From Tieghemiomyces parasiticus (taxonomy: Eukaryota > Kickxellomycota > Dimargaritomycetes > Dimargaritales > Dimargaritaceae), in the NCBI GenBank assembly GCA_027575765.1, contig JANBPT010000857.1, positions 1-20,715 on the forward strand: a stretch of 20,715 bases of DNA, in the 5' to 3' direction. Position numbers and translations under genes: made by a program. The notes under the pieces were generated by a model that was given only the letters and a program-made list of their open reading frames with translations, ran no database searches and was not told the DNA's origin. Shown one piece after another: positions 1-8,685 of the stretch (position 1 is its first letter; the number at the start of each line of letters is the position of its first letter).

Positions 1-78
1 GGTCAGCAGGTGCGGAACGCCCCCCGTCTTGACTCTGATTGAGGCCTTGTGACCGCTGCGGTGTGCGGTGTACAGCAT
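1..78 (-). CDS. Possible 5' end of a minus-strand gene cut by the left edge
   Basis: On the minus strand an ATG at 78-76 opens a frame of 26 codons that stays open to the window edge (begins MLYTAHRSGHKASIRV). The base at -3 is A, a favourable start context. Upstream of it (about 125-600) the minus strand is strongly pyrimidine-rich, as is common in fungal promoters and leaders, and I see no other gene there. I recognise no domain in 26 residues. A second minus frame is also open across these bases, so the frame itself is uncertain. This is only a candidate and the sequence to the left is needed to judge it. Confidence 0.15.
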   Translation of the reverse strand, partial: MLYTAHRSGHKASIRVKTGGVPHLLT

Positions 79-1532
79 CCTCTTTAGGATCGCAAGGATC
101 TCCGGCCACTTAGGAAGCTACGGATCAGCGGCCTGCGATAGGGGATCGGTTCGACAGATGCCTGATAGAGGGCCTGGGCGGTCGGGGAGCTGGGATCTTA
201 GCGGTAGACGTGCTGTCAGTGGCGAACGAAACGGGCGAGCTTATGTGTGGCAGAGTCGGTTGGAGGGGATGGTGAAGCGTAGGTGGGAAAATGGAAGGCG
301 GCCAGGATAGCAGCACGGCGCATGCGAAGCAGGAAAACGTCGGCCAGGGGCTGTCGGGATGGTCGCCAGGGCTGGGCAGTACAGCTCTGTAAGTGACCAT
401 GGCAGAGAGGGACGGACGGCAAGGGTAATGCAGCACATGAACGCCACGGTGAAAGGGCGGTAAGCCGGTGGTTGAAGTGAGGCGATGGCCATGAAGGCGT
501 CGAGAGCGATGGTATGGAGGACAAGGGCATCCAGGCAAGAGCAGCGGCTGGCTTGCCAAGTACCCAAGGTCATATTCCGTTGCTACAGCAGAATGATACA
601 GTCGCAAGGGCTAACCTGACAGCAGATGCCGTATTAATTAAGATTGAGAGTGAGAAAGCGATGGTTCCCTCAGTGGGTTGCGGGAGGAGAAGCGACCGTT
701 GTGATTGGGAGAAGTCGAGGCCGAGAAGCCTTGACAATCCAGATAACCTGGCCAGAGGGAGGGCAACCAGCCTTAAACCAGGCGAGGCGTAGCTGGCCGA
801 GAGCTGTACGTGTGAACGGAGATGGTGGATGACGCAGCATGGTGTTCGCCTATGCAATAAAACCATAATTAAAGTACAATGTGGTTATACCAATGAGGAC
901 GCCGGCTATAGCAGTAGGCGGAAACAACCCTACGCATACTGTTCATTGATGTGGTACATACCGACGAAAGGGGATCCGCTAATGGAAATCCACGGCCAGG
1001 GTGGCGGTGCTACTTGAACGGCTGGTTTGACAGAAGCATTCGGCGATCAGAGAAACATGGGTCTGGCCAATAACTCATAAGGCGTTCGTTACAAGGGCCA
1101 AAGGCAAAGACGGCCTTTTGCGTTAACAAACGCAATCCAATGATCTGGAAACTATTAGGCTGGCTGTCATCGAGGTGTTACCGGTCCTAACTATTCTCTG
1201 TTAGCAAAGGGTTTTACTGACCCGGCCTTTCGCCCCTACGAGTATAGGTTCTACTGCTAACCCGTTGGAGTAAATTTTGGAGGACATTGGACCTTGTGCA
1301 GCAACTAGACAGCCATGGTGTATGACTTCCATACTTGGTAAGCTTTATACCCTACAGCCATAGGGGTACTCTGTATCCATCAGTCGTCAATTTCGGCTGG
1401 TCGTATAGTTAATCCAACGGTCGCCCCATTGACAGACGCCGAAGCGGGCCGTTTGCCCAATTCCAAAGCCTAATATGACCGTGATGGTTCATTAAAGGGG
1501 CCACGCCAGATTTGTCAAGAGGCAACAGAGAC

Positions 1533-1544
1533 CACGTCGACGTG
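1533..1544. promoter_or_regulatory. 12-bp perfect palindrome CACGTCGACGTG
   Basis: CACGTCGACGTG is its own reverse complement and carries two outward CACGT/ACGTG half-sites of the kind read by bHLH or bZIP dimers. It lies about 575 bp upstream of the nucleoporin ATG. Palindromes of this length are expected a few times by chance in a 20-kb window, so this is a possible operator at most. Confidence 0.15.
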
Positions 1545-1936
1545 CCGGGTGGTAACTGATCCACTAATGCCCACAAGATTGCTGCCATTATAATTGTGGT
1601 ATCAGAGTCTGAAATTCTAGAATCCCTGCCACACTGTGGTTATTTGAACCATAACAGCCTTTCTGGCGGCAGTCGGAGTTTAAGCCTACACCATCTTCCC
1701 GTCCGTACTTTTTCCGCATCTTCAGCGCAATCCCGCCACTCAGATCCACTGGCCTCCAAACTGGCCGTCCCTTCAGGCTAGTGCTCATTTCCCAACTGTA
1801 ACTCGCTGTTTCACTTATCGATTTCCCGTTCACAAGACTGTAATAACGGTTCCAGCCCATTTGCATTTATCTCGCCACCGCACCCACTATTTCTGACTGA
1901 TCACTAAATTCAACGCCCCAAGGAGTGGACTGTAAG

Positions 1937-2118
1937 CGCCTCTCGTTCCCTCGACCTCTCCGATATCGCATCACCTACCTCCTCCCCGCTTTTTCGTCCG
2001 TGTAGTAGCTTCAGGTCACCGGTGCCTGACCCGTCAACGTCCGCTGCGTAGCGTTCGGCTCTACCTGCCCCTCTCTCTTTTCACCAGCCTTACAACACAT
2101 TTCCTGCCCACCTTATCG
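1937..2118 (+). promoter_or_regulatory. Pyrimidine-rich promoter/leader of the nucleoporin gene
   Basis: Two CT-rich blocks, roughly 1937-1996 and 2059-2118, lead directly into the start codon at 2119. Such tracts are common just upstream of highly or constitutively expressed fungal genes. I see no TATA box close by and no upstream ATG between about 1862 and 2118, so the ATG at 2119 would be the first one met by a scanning ribosome. Confidence 0.4.
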
Positions 2119-5100
2119 ATGGCCAACATACGCACGTTGGAGGAGGTGGACAATGATCGATTCAGCTTCCGCGAGATCAAAAATGGGTTCCTCTACCGGA
2201 TGGGTCCAGCCTTCCATGCCGACCAGATACCGGGGTTTTGCAGTCTGCTGGCCGTTTCCAACAAACACCGCGTCCTGCTGGCCGCCACTACCGACGGTGT
2301 GGTGGTAGTGGAGACTGGAGAGCTGGAGAACGCGTGGCGCAGCGCCCCCAGTATGGAGACGAAGGCCATCGACACCCTTGACGGTTACTTCAAGTTCTCG
2401 ATCCCGGATGCCACTGTACACCAGGTCGCTGTGGACGCCAGCGAGGATAACGTACTGGTCGGCTTGGCTGACGGCCGTATCATGCTCTTCCAGCTAACCA
2501 GCCTCGTCCGCACCAAGGACCCGACGCGCACTTTTGCCGTACCGACCGTTCTAGGGGTCGAGAGCTGCAATATTCGGGACCTCCGGCCCAACCCCAAGGC
2601 CTTCCCGCACCTGGCTGCCGTTCTATACACCACAGGCCAGATGCACCTGGTCAACATCGAAACGGGTGCCGTGGTTCATGCTACCCAGTTCCCACCCAAG
2701 GACCGCATCACTGCTATCAGCTGGTCCCGCCTGGGCAAACAGCTCATGCTGGGCACTATAAGCGGCGAAATCCTCCAGTTCAACGCCGAGGGCAAGACAG
2801 TCAAGCGGCTGCCTTCGCCGCCGCCGGATGAGGATGCCCAAGCCGACCGCTACGTGGTGTATGTGCGCTGGCTGGAGAATATGGAGCTGGTCGCCGTCTA
2901 TAACGACCGGCCCGATAATGTGGATGACTACTTTGCGCCCCAACCGAAGCCTGTTCCCGAGCGCGAGCACAACGACCGCCTCTACGTTGTGAGCTGGACC
3001 AAGAACCTGGAGACCATCACCTACCTGCGCAACTACAGCCCTTGCATGCCCGGTGGCTGCACCGAGCGCGAGGGCCGCTACTTCGGCGCTGACCTGCACC
3101 ACTGGGGGTCCACGGCGCGCCACATTCTTGCCCTGGCCGGGACCATGTCCCCCGACGTGGCCACGGTGGCGCAAAACACGTCCGGCTTTGCAGACGACAA
3201 GATCCCTGGTGGGTGGGAGACGTGGATCCTGGATGAGACTAAGCGCGCCATGCTCGCGCTCACCCGCCCGGGTGATGAGGACACCACCCCAGTCGGGCTT
3301 GCCCTTTACCTGGCTTCTGATACTATCTTGCCTCCGATTGACCCGGACGCTGCCGATTCGACGAGTCCGGCCGCGCAAGACACCCCGCCTGTGCCCATAC
3401 TCTTCGTGTACAGTACCGACGCCACGCTCAACGCTTACTATCTGATCTACGAGACGGCCATCGTTAATGGTCTCCCCTACCCGGGTATGGTGACCGACGG
3501 AAGTCCCCTCAAGCTGCCTCTCGTTAAAAGCGAACCGCCGCCGCCGACCGTCAAACCCGTCGCCAGGCTTTCCGGCCAGACGCTAGCCCCGTCCATGGGT
3601 TTCAACACCGCCTTCGGCCACGCCAGCGCTAAGGCCGCCGGGTCGGCTACCAAACCAGCGCTCTCTTTTCCCCCGTCGACTGTGGCCTCGCCGGCCTCGC
3701 GGCCCCCGGCAGCTGTGAGTGCCGCCGCCAACGTGTCTGTACCCGCCGCCGCCCCTCCAGGAGGCGTTGCCGAGCCAGCGGGTCTCCACGGCCAGAGCCC
3801 ACGCTCTCGCCCGGTCCCCGCGTCCAAAACGAGTACCGACGGTCTGTCACGGCCGCGGGAGAAGGTCCAAGACGGACGGCCCACCCCGGAGGAGGAAGAC
3901 GCCGCGGACAAAGCGCGGATGGAGCATATGCTGCTGCAGCTCATGGTACGTATCTACGCCGACTTTGACTGCGAGATGAATGCTTTGCGTGAACGCCTAT
4001 CCCAGTCCGCGGCGGATGCCAGCCGGTTCCGCGGATACGCTGAGGACGCCCGCCTGGAACGCACTGGAGGGCTGTCGGCCAAGGCCAGGGCGGACCATCC
4101 AGCCATATATACCCTGGGCATGCTTCAAAGCCTGCAGTTCATGGATTTTGACGGCTTAGCCGAGGCCACCAAACGGCTGCACACGGTTACTGCTGACACT
4201 TGTACCGCGAGCTCGACCCTCCGCCGCGCCGTACTTGATCTCCAATCCGCAATTCTCAATCTGGAAAGCAAACGCAGCCACGCCGCTGCCGAGGTGCGTC
4301 GGTTCGAGGCGCGGCTGCCTCAGCCAGGCGGTGGTACCCAGGCGCTGGATCCTGAGGCCCACCAGTGCAACGACCCCGACGGTCACATTGCCAGCTACTT
4401 CCACGAGGCCCGCCAGACCTTACGCACCCGGTACGATGAGGCTGAGAAGCGCCTCCGCGTCATCCGGCGCAACGTGGACTTCCTGCAGCGGCTGGCGGAC
4501 GGACCTCCGGGGAAGGCGGATAAAGCTTCCGGGTCCTTCCGATCGGTGCCACCTCCGCCGGCCGATGCTACTTTATCGCTGCGAGACGAACTGGCGCGCT
4601 CCATGGTCACTCTGGCGATCGGTGCTCGTGAACACCTGGCCACCCTAAATAGCCTTGAACTCGCCCTGGAGCGCCTGGGACTAGATTGCGGGGAGTCCCC
4701 TGCGGTAACCACGACGACTCATTCTCGCCCGTCCCCGGCCCGGTCGACGGTCGCCACCGTGCCGGGCCACCGAGGGTTCGGCGTGTCAACCTCGGGTCGC
4801 CGTACTGCCTCGCTCGGTTCAGTTCTCGCCTCACCGGGCCCCTCCGTGGGTACACCCACAGGCACGACTCATCGTCCCACTGACTCACCCAGTCGGCCCT
4901 GGCGCACCCCAGCCCCTTCCGGCAGCCGCCATCCTACTGCCGGGTACTCTCCAGGTGACGCCTCCGTCCGCTCCCCGCGGACCCCGGCTTCCCCGCCCTC
5001 CTCGATCGGTTCCTCCGCGGCAGACTCGCCCTCCTCGCTTACCCGGGACACCCCCTCGGCCGTGGCTCTCCTCTCGCCGTTCCGCACCCTAGGGCTTAGC

Positions 5101-8100
5101 GCCGACCAGGATGAGCTCACCAGCGCCCAGGCTCACCGCCGGGCCGCCGGCCTGCAGTCCACCCTGGCCCGCCCTGTCACCCTCAAAGTCAACCGGTGCA
5201 CCGCGCCCGCCACCTCGACCTTCGATCTGACAGGCCAGCTCAACAAGGTGGCTTGCAACCCAATCGAGATCCCGGGCGCTCCGTCCACCCCGGCCGGCCA
5301 ACGTACGCCGGCCCAGTCCCTGGCCCCTACCCCGGAGTTTGCCAGCAAATTCGGTTCGCCGGCCAGCCTCCACCGCCCGTCATCCGGCCTGGTCGCTCCC
5401 ACGGCGTCTGCCAGCCCGGCCAAACCGACTGTCCCAGAACCTGTCCCATCCACTGCGACCGCCTCTGCCTTCGTGGCCCCGCTGCTTGGTACCTGCCACT
5501 CTACCCCACCACAATTTGGTCAAGCTACACCCCTGACTTCAAAAGCAGGTCCTACCACCCCCTCCGGGTTCGCGAAGACTTCCACTGGATTTGGCGTATC
5601 GGCCTTCGGGTCGCCGGCGGTTAAGCCGGGACCCAGTGCTTTCGGATCGTTGGCCTCGATGTCCACGTCAGCCTCGGCCTTTACCTCCGCTGGAACTACC
5701 TCAACCCTGGCGGCTGCTTCTTCCCTCGGTTCGTTCGGCGCAGCGCCCACTTCAAGGTCCTCGTCCGCAAGCACCACCGCCGCACCTGTCTTGGCGGCCT
5801 CAGAAGCCTTCCCGGCTTTCAAGTCCACCGCCATTTCGGCCTTCGGCTCGTCCGCTACCGCGCCAGTCTCCCCTAGCCCTGCTACCTCCGCCACCACCCC
5901 TGCCGCCCCTGCCTTTGCGTCATCGTTCCTGGCCTCCCCTGCGCCCAAGAAGGCCGCCGGCTGGGGATCTTTCGACTCTAAGCCGGTTTCCCAGGCAACC
6001 GCTCCGCCCACCTTTGGTTTTTCGAAGCCCTCATCGACCATAAATCAAGCCGATCAGAAGACCGACGAAGCAGCGAAGGACAAAACGTCAGAGTCGGATG
6101 AGCCAGACACAACCAAACCGGCTGATGAGGCCAATACGGAAGGGACCAGTACGACTGAGGCAAAGGGTAACGCTGATAGTGAGCCGAAGAAGGCCAACCA
6201 GGATGACGGGAAGGCCGTCGTGGAACCCGTCACACCTGCCACCAAGGTCGTGGGCTTCGCCCAGGATGAAGGAAGCGACCAGGACGATGCCAACAGCTCC
6301 TTCGAGCTCCTAGAGGAGAATCCTAAAACTCCGGCCGTATCTGGCAGCCCGACCGCGGTGGGTCAGGCCATATCTCAGGCCCTGGACACATGCATTACGG
6401 CCTCTGTTACCGAGGGTAAACTGTTTAGTGAGGTTGTCAAGCAAGGCACCGAAGCCGAAGAGAAGGAACCCACCCAGAACGATGCGAGAAAGGCCGACGT
6501 AAACAAGCGTGATGACGAAGGGTCGGAAACTGAGGAGGACGAGCCCACTCCAGGGAAGGCAAGGGATGGTGACGCAGCGACGGCGGACCAGTCACCAGCC
6601 ACCGCCATTCTGTCCGAGAACCAGCCCGGCACCGACTCCAAGGCGGCCGATAAGCAACCCGCGGCTACCTCCGATGCCACCGTTCCGCAGGAACCGACGC
6701 CCAAAGAAATCGAACGCAGCGTGGACCCCGTGACAGACGATACAGAGCCGGCTCGCACTCTGGCCACACCTCCGCTGCCCGAAGGTGACAGCAGCTTCTT
6801 CACCTCGGACGAGGATATTGACGAGAACGACATTGACGACGTGAGGCCCGGCCCGGCCCGTGCCCAGTCGACCCTGCAGGACGAGGATGAAGGTTACAGC
6901 AGTCCCTTGAGAGGCAGTTCTGAAGGTGTGAGTGGTGGAGCCTTTAGTGAGGACGAAACCGACCGGGCGCATAGCCGTACTCCTGACGTAATGGTGAGCG
7001 GCCCGTCCTCGCCACAGAATGTAAATTTCAAATCCGCCGAGTTCCTGCAGCCCGATTCCGACTCGGACAAACTAGATGAAGATTCGCCACCCCGGCCGTC
7101 CCGGCCCTTCGGCATCAGCGACGATAACCGCACGTCGGCTCCACCCGCATTCGGGTTCGCCGCCAGTTCCAGCAGCGGCGTGAACACCAGCGCTATCCCC
7201 GCGTTTGCCGCCCCTAGTGGTGGTTTCGGCGGTGGCTTCGGATCCTCGTCCGCCTTTAATACCGCTGGTCCCGGTACGAGTTCCGGTTTCAGTTCGGGCT
7301 TTGGCAATTCTGCGCTCGATCGAGCAAGCGCCCCCGCTACGGATGCGTTTAGCGCAGGCAGCCCATCCATGGGTTCTACACAACGCCGGCCCGTGCCCGG
7401 ACTCGAGGACGAAGACGAAGATGATGGTAACGGGATGACGGGTACCGACTACAATGACGATATCGACCTGTCCATCGGCAATATGGGCGGTTTCGGAAGC
7501 GGCGGTGCGCGTCAGACCACTAACTCTATGTTCAGTGCGAGCCAGACCCCAACCGCTAGTACGGCGGGCCCCTTCTCCAACGCGGCTCCGGCCTTCGGCG
7601 GGGGCTTCAGCACCTCCACTGGGACCCAGAGCCAGAGCCAAGGCGGCAACGATGCATCACGTTTCTTCACCTCCGGTACCTTAGGCTGGGGTAATTTGCC
7701 AGCTGCTAATTCCAACCCCGAGACCAGCTCTAGGTGGGGCGGTGGTAACAATAGCGGAGCAGTCACCGCCTTCGGAGCCATTAACACCAATAATGGCAAC
7801 AGTTCCAACCTACCGCCAGCCTTCCAGAGCGCACCCACTACCGCCGCCGCTCCGGTGTTCGGTGCGGCCTCGGCTTTCGGCGCGCCTTCTGTCTCGGCTG
7901 CGTCGTCGCCATTCGCCCGTGCCCACATGAACCAGCCCCAGTTTGGCCGGTCGAGTTTCGGTCAGCCCACCAACAACCCGCTGGCCCCCCAGCCGCAAGC
8001 ACCCAATCCTGCCACGGCACCTATCCGTGGCGGGGGGTTCAGCAGCTACGCTAACGGTCCGTCGGCGTTTGCATCCCTCGCACAGCAGGGTAGCAAGCAG

Positions 8101-8175
8101 AACACCCCGGCGTTCGGTGGAAGTGGCACTAATGCCGGTGGTAACGGCAGTGGTTTTGGTGGTAGTGGTTGGTGA
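2119..8175 (+). CDS. Nup214/Nup159-type FG-nucleoporin, 2018 aa
   Basis: A large cytoplasmic-face nuclear pore protein. In this family the N-terminal beta-propeller recruits the DEAD-box helicase Dbp5/DDX19 for mRNA export, coiled coils anchor the protein in the Nup88/Nup82-Nup62/Nsp1 complex, and FG repeats bind transport receptors. Visible here: a WD-like propeller at about residues 1-455; a Pro/Ala/Ser linker; heptad-like helical segments at about 595-800 and 818-860; a Ser/Thr/Pro-rich stretch to about 1050; a first FG block (about 1050-1310); an acidic Asp/Glu/Lys-rich spacer (about 1311-1675); and a second, Gly-rich FG block from about 1677 to the C-terminus. I count about 24 FG dipeptides, 8 in the first block and 14 in the second. 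The order propeller, coil, FG matches animal Nup214 (about 2090 aa); yeast Nup159 and fission-yeast Nup146 have FG before the C-terminal coil. No intron is needed. Family assignment is firm; the orthologue symbol is left open. Confidence 0.9.
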   Translation: MANIRTLEEVDNDRFSFREIKNGFLYRMGPAFHADQIPGFCSLLAVSNKHRVLLAATTDGVVVVETGELENAWRSAPSMETKAIDTLDGYFKFSIPDATVHQVAVDASEDNVLVGLADGRIMLFQLTSLVRTKDPTRTFAVPTVLGVESCNIRDLRPNPKAFPHLAAVLYTTGQMHLVNIETGAVVHATQFPPKDRITAISWSRLGKQLMLGTISGEILQFNAEGKTVKRLPSPPPDEDAQADRYVVYVRWLENMELVAVYNDRPDNVDDYFAPQPKPVPEREHNDRLYVVSWTKNLETITYLRNYSPCMPGGCTEREGRYFGADLHHWGSTARHILALAGTMSPDVATVAQNTSGFADDKIPGGWETWILDETKRAMLALTRPGDEDTTPVGLALYLASDTILPPIDPDAADSTSPAAQDTPPVPILFVYSTDATLNAYYLIYETAIVNGLPYPGMVTDGSPLKLPLVKSEPPPPTVKPVARLSGQTLAPSMGFNTAFGHASAKAAGSATKPALSFPPSTVASPASRPPAAVSAAANVSVPAAAPPGGVAEPAGLHGQSPRSRPVPASKTSTDGLSRPREKVQDGRPTPEEEDAADKARMEHMLLQLMVRIYADFDCEMNALRERLSQSAADASRFRGYAEDARLERTGGLSAKARADHPAIYTLGMLQSLQFMDFDGLAEATKRLHTVTADTCTASSTLRRAVLDLQSAILNLESKRSHAAAEVRRFEARLPQPGGGTQALDPEAHQCNDPDGHIASYFHEARQTLRTRYDEAEKRLRVIRRNVDFLQRLADGPPGKADKASGSFRSVPPPPADATLSLRDELARSMVTLAIGAREHLATLNSLELALERLGLDCGESPAVTTTTHSRPSPARSTVATVPGHRGFGVSTSGRRTASLGSVLASPGPSVGTPTGTTHRPTDSPSRPWRTPAPSGSRHPTAGYSPGDASVRSPRTPASPPSSIGSSAADSPSSLTRDTPSAVALLSPFRTLGLSADQDELTSAQAHRRAAGLQSTLARPVTLKVNRCTAPATSTFDLTGQLNKVACNPIEIPGAPSTPAGQRTPAQSLAPTPEFASKFGSPASLHRPSSGLVAPTASASPAKPTVPEPVPSTATASAFVAPLLGTCHSTPPQFGQATPLTSKAGPTTPSGFAKTSTGFGVSAFGSPAVKPGPSAFGSLASMSTSASAFTSAGTTSTLAAASSLGSFGAAPTSRSSSASTTAAPVLAASEAFPAFKSTAISAFGSSATAPVSPSPATSATTPAAPAFASSFLASPAPKKAAGWGSFDSKPVSQATAPPTFGFSKPSSTINQADQKTDEAAKDKTSESDEPDTTKPADEANTEGTSTTEAKGNADSEPKKANQDDGKAVVEPVTPATKVVGFAQDEGSDQDDANSSFELLEENPKTPAVSGSPTAVGQAISQALDTCITASVTEGKLFSEVVKQGTEAEEKEPTQNDARKADVNKRDDEGSETEEDEPTPGKARDGDAATADQSPATAILSENQPGTDSKAADKQPAATSDATVPQEPTPKEIERSVDPVTDDTEPARTLATPPLPEGDSSFFTSDEDIDENDIDDVRPGPARAQSTLQDEDEGYSSPLRGSSEGVSGGAFSEDETDRAHSRTPDVMVSGPSSPQNVNFKSAEFLQPDSDSDKLDEDSPPRPSRPFGISDDNRTSAPPAFGFAASSSSGVNTSAIPAFAAPSGGFGGGFGSSSAFNTAGPGTSSGFSSGFGNSALDRASAPATDAFSAGSPSMGSTQRRPVPGLEDEDEDDGNGMTGTDYNDDIDLSIGNMGGFGSGGARQTTNSMFSASQTPTASTAGPFSNAAPAFGGGFSTSTGTQSQSQGGNDASRFFTSGTLGWGNLPAANSNPETSSRWGGGNNSGAVTAFGAINTNNGNSSNLPPAFQSAPTTAAAPVFGAASAFGAPSVSAASSPFARAHMNQPQFGRSSFGQPTNNPLAPQPQAPNPATAPIRGGGFSSYANGPSAFASLAQQGSKQNTPAFGGSGTNAGGNGSGFGGSGW

Positions 8176-8293
8176 ATCGCCGCCTGCCGGCCACACTTGT
8201 ACTATCGATCTAGCGGCCTAAGCCACAGTCTGATATGCCAGGGCAATTTGGGGGTGAAGGGAGCGTCTTTGCCAACTTTATCCGTGATGGTCC

Positions 8294-8299
8294 TATAAA
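8294..8299 (+). promoter_or_regulatory. TATA box (TATAAA) of the Zn2Cys6 gene
   Basis: TATAAA lies 391 bp upstream of the proposed start at 8685. A start of transcription 25-35 bp downstream would give a leader of roughly 360 nt containing both upstream ORFs. It is the best core-promoter match in this short spacer. Use as a promoter is inferred. Confidence 0.4.
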
Positions 8300-8352
8300 C
8301 TTTCTTACTAATTTATGCAGGGGTACAGACCCCAGTCCAGCGGATTATTAAA

Positions 8353-8508
8353 ATGAGAACGGTGAATCGCGCCAAACGACTCATGGGCAATTATCCTGGT
8401 AGCTTATTCTGTGGACTTGGTGTGCAGGAAGCTGGCCAGGGGCCGGACCAACCGTGTCAGGCTTTTTGGTACTTTGGCGAAGTAGGGCAGTCATGTGCAA
8501 TGCGTTAG
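8353..8508 (+). other. Candidate upstream ORF 1 of the transcription-factor mRNA, 51 codons
   Basis: The first ATG after the TATA box, with A at -3, opens 51 codons (MRTVNRAKRLMG...) ending with TAG at 8506-8508. It is not in the frame of the transcription factor. It overlaps the in-frame ATG at 8493, so a ribosome translating it would bypass that start. Such an ORF would normally reduce translation of the main frame. The peptide resembles nothing I know; its role is inferred from position only. Confidence 0.25.
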
Positions 8509-8520
8509 ATTCCCTGACGC

Positions 8521-8685
8521 ATGCCTTCATTGCCGTTTTGGCCAAACAATCCATTTGGCATCGCTGCCCAGCTCCCTTTCCCCCTCTTCCCGCGGTTATT
8601 TGGTCATGGCCACTCACCCTTGACAGCTTCCGCCATGTGCTTAAAATCGCCACTCCGCTCCAGGCCCTTATTAATCCCTACCTGA
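8521..8685 (+). other. Candidate upstream ORF 2, 54 codons, TGATG overlap with the main start
   Basis: An ATG at 8521 opens 54 codons (MPSLPFWPNNPFG...) and stops with TGA at 8683-8685. The A of that stop is the first base of the proposed ATG at 8685, giving TGATG. Stop-start overlaps of this kind permit termination-reinitiation in some eukaryotic mRNAs. The start context is weak (C at -3). The overlap could be coincidence. Confidence 0.2.

Larger units (their letters stand above)
79..2118. other. Non-coding region upstream of the nucleoporin gene
   Basis: About 2 kb with no convincing gene. Several ORFs of 60-160 codons lie at 68-1017 and 1588-1866, but they overlap on both strands and have no recognisable motifs. 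The 125-607 portion is purine-rich on the + strand, which removes stops from several minus frames at once and explains the overlapping minus ORFs. Minor items seen are two adjacent short hairpins at 1100-1135, a 12-bp perfect palindrome at 1533-1544, and a pyrimidine-rich tract just before 2119. I see no tRNA, rRNA or transposon signature. Confidence 0.6.
8176..8684. other. Spacer: nucleoporin 3' end and transcription-factor leader
   Basis: About 510 bp between two + strand genes. It carries a TATA box at 8294-8299, a branch-point plus acceptor-like string (TACTAAT ... TTATGCAG) ending at 8320, and two candidate upstream ORFs at 8353-8508 and 8521-8685. I see no canonical AATAAA for the nucleoporin gene, so its 3' end is not located. 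Confidence 0.6.

Noticed and set aside
125..607. 160-codon minus-strand ORF with two further overlapping minus ORFs
   Set aside because: Several minus frames are open together because the + strand is purine-rich. The translations are Pro/Ser/His/Leu mixtures without any motif. A promoter-like CT-rich tract explains it better.
2113..8196. Long ORFs on the minus strand and in other frames across the nucleoporin gene (up to 251 codons, e.g. 2623-3378)
   Set aside because: They mirror the GC-rich third codon positions of the real frame, have no domains, and the + strand frame has clear family features over its whole length.
8493..8684. In-frame N-terminal extension of the Zn2Cys6 protein from ATG 8493
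   Set aside because: It would put 64 atypical residues ahead of the zinc cluster, and its ATG lies inside upstream ORF 1. It is kept as an alternative but not preferred.
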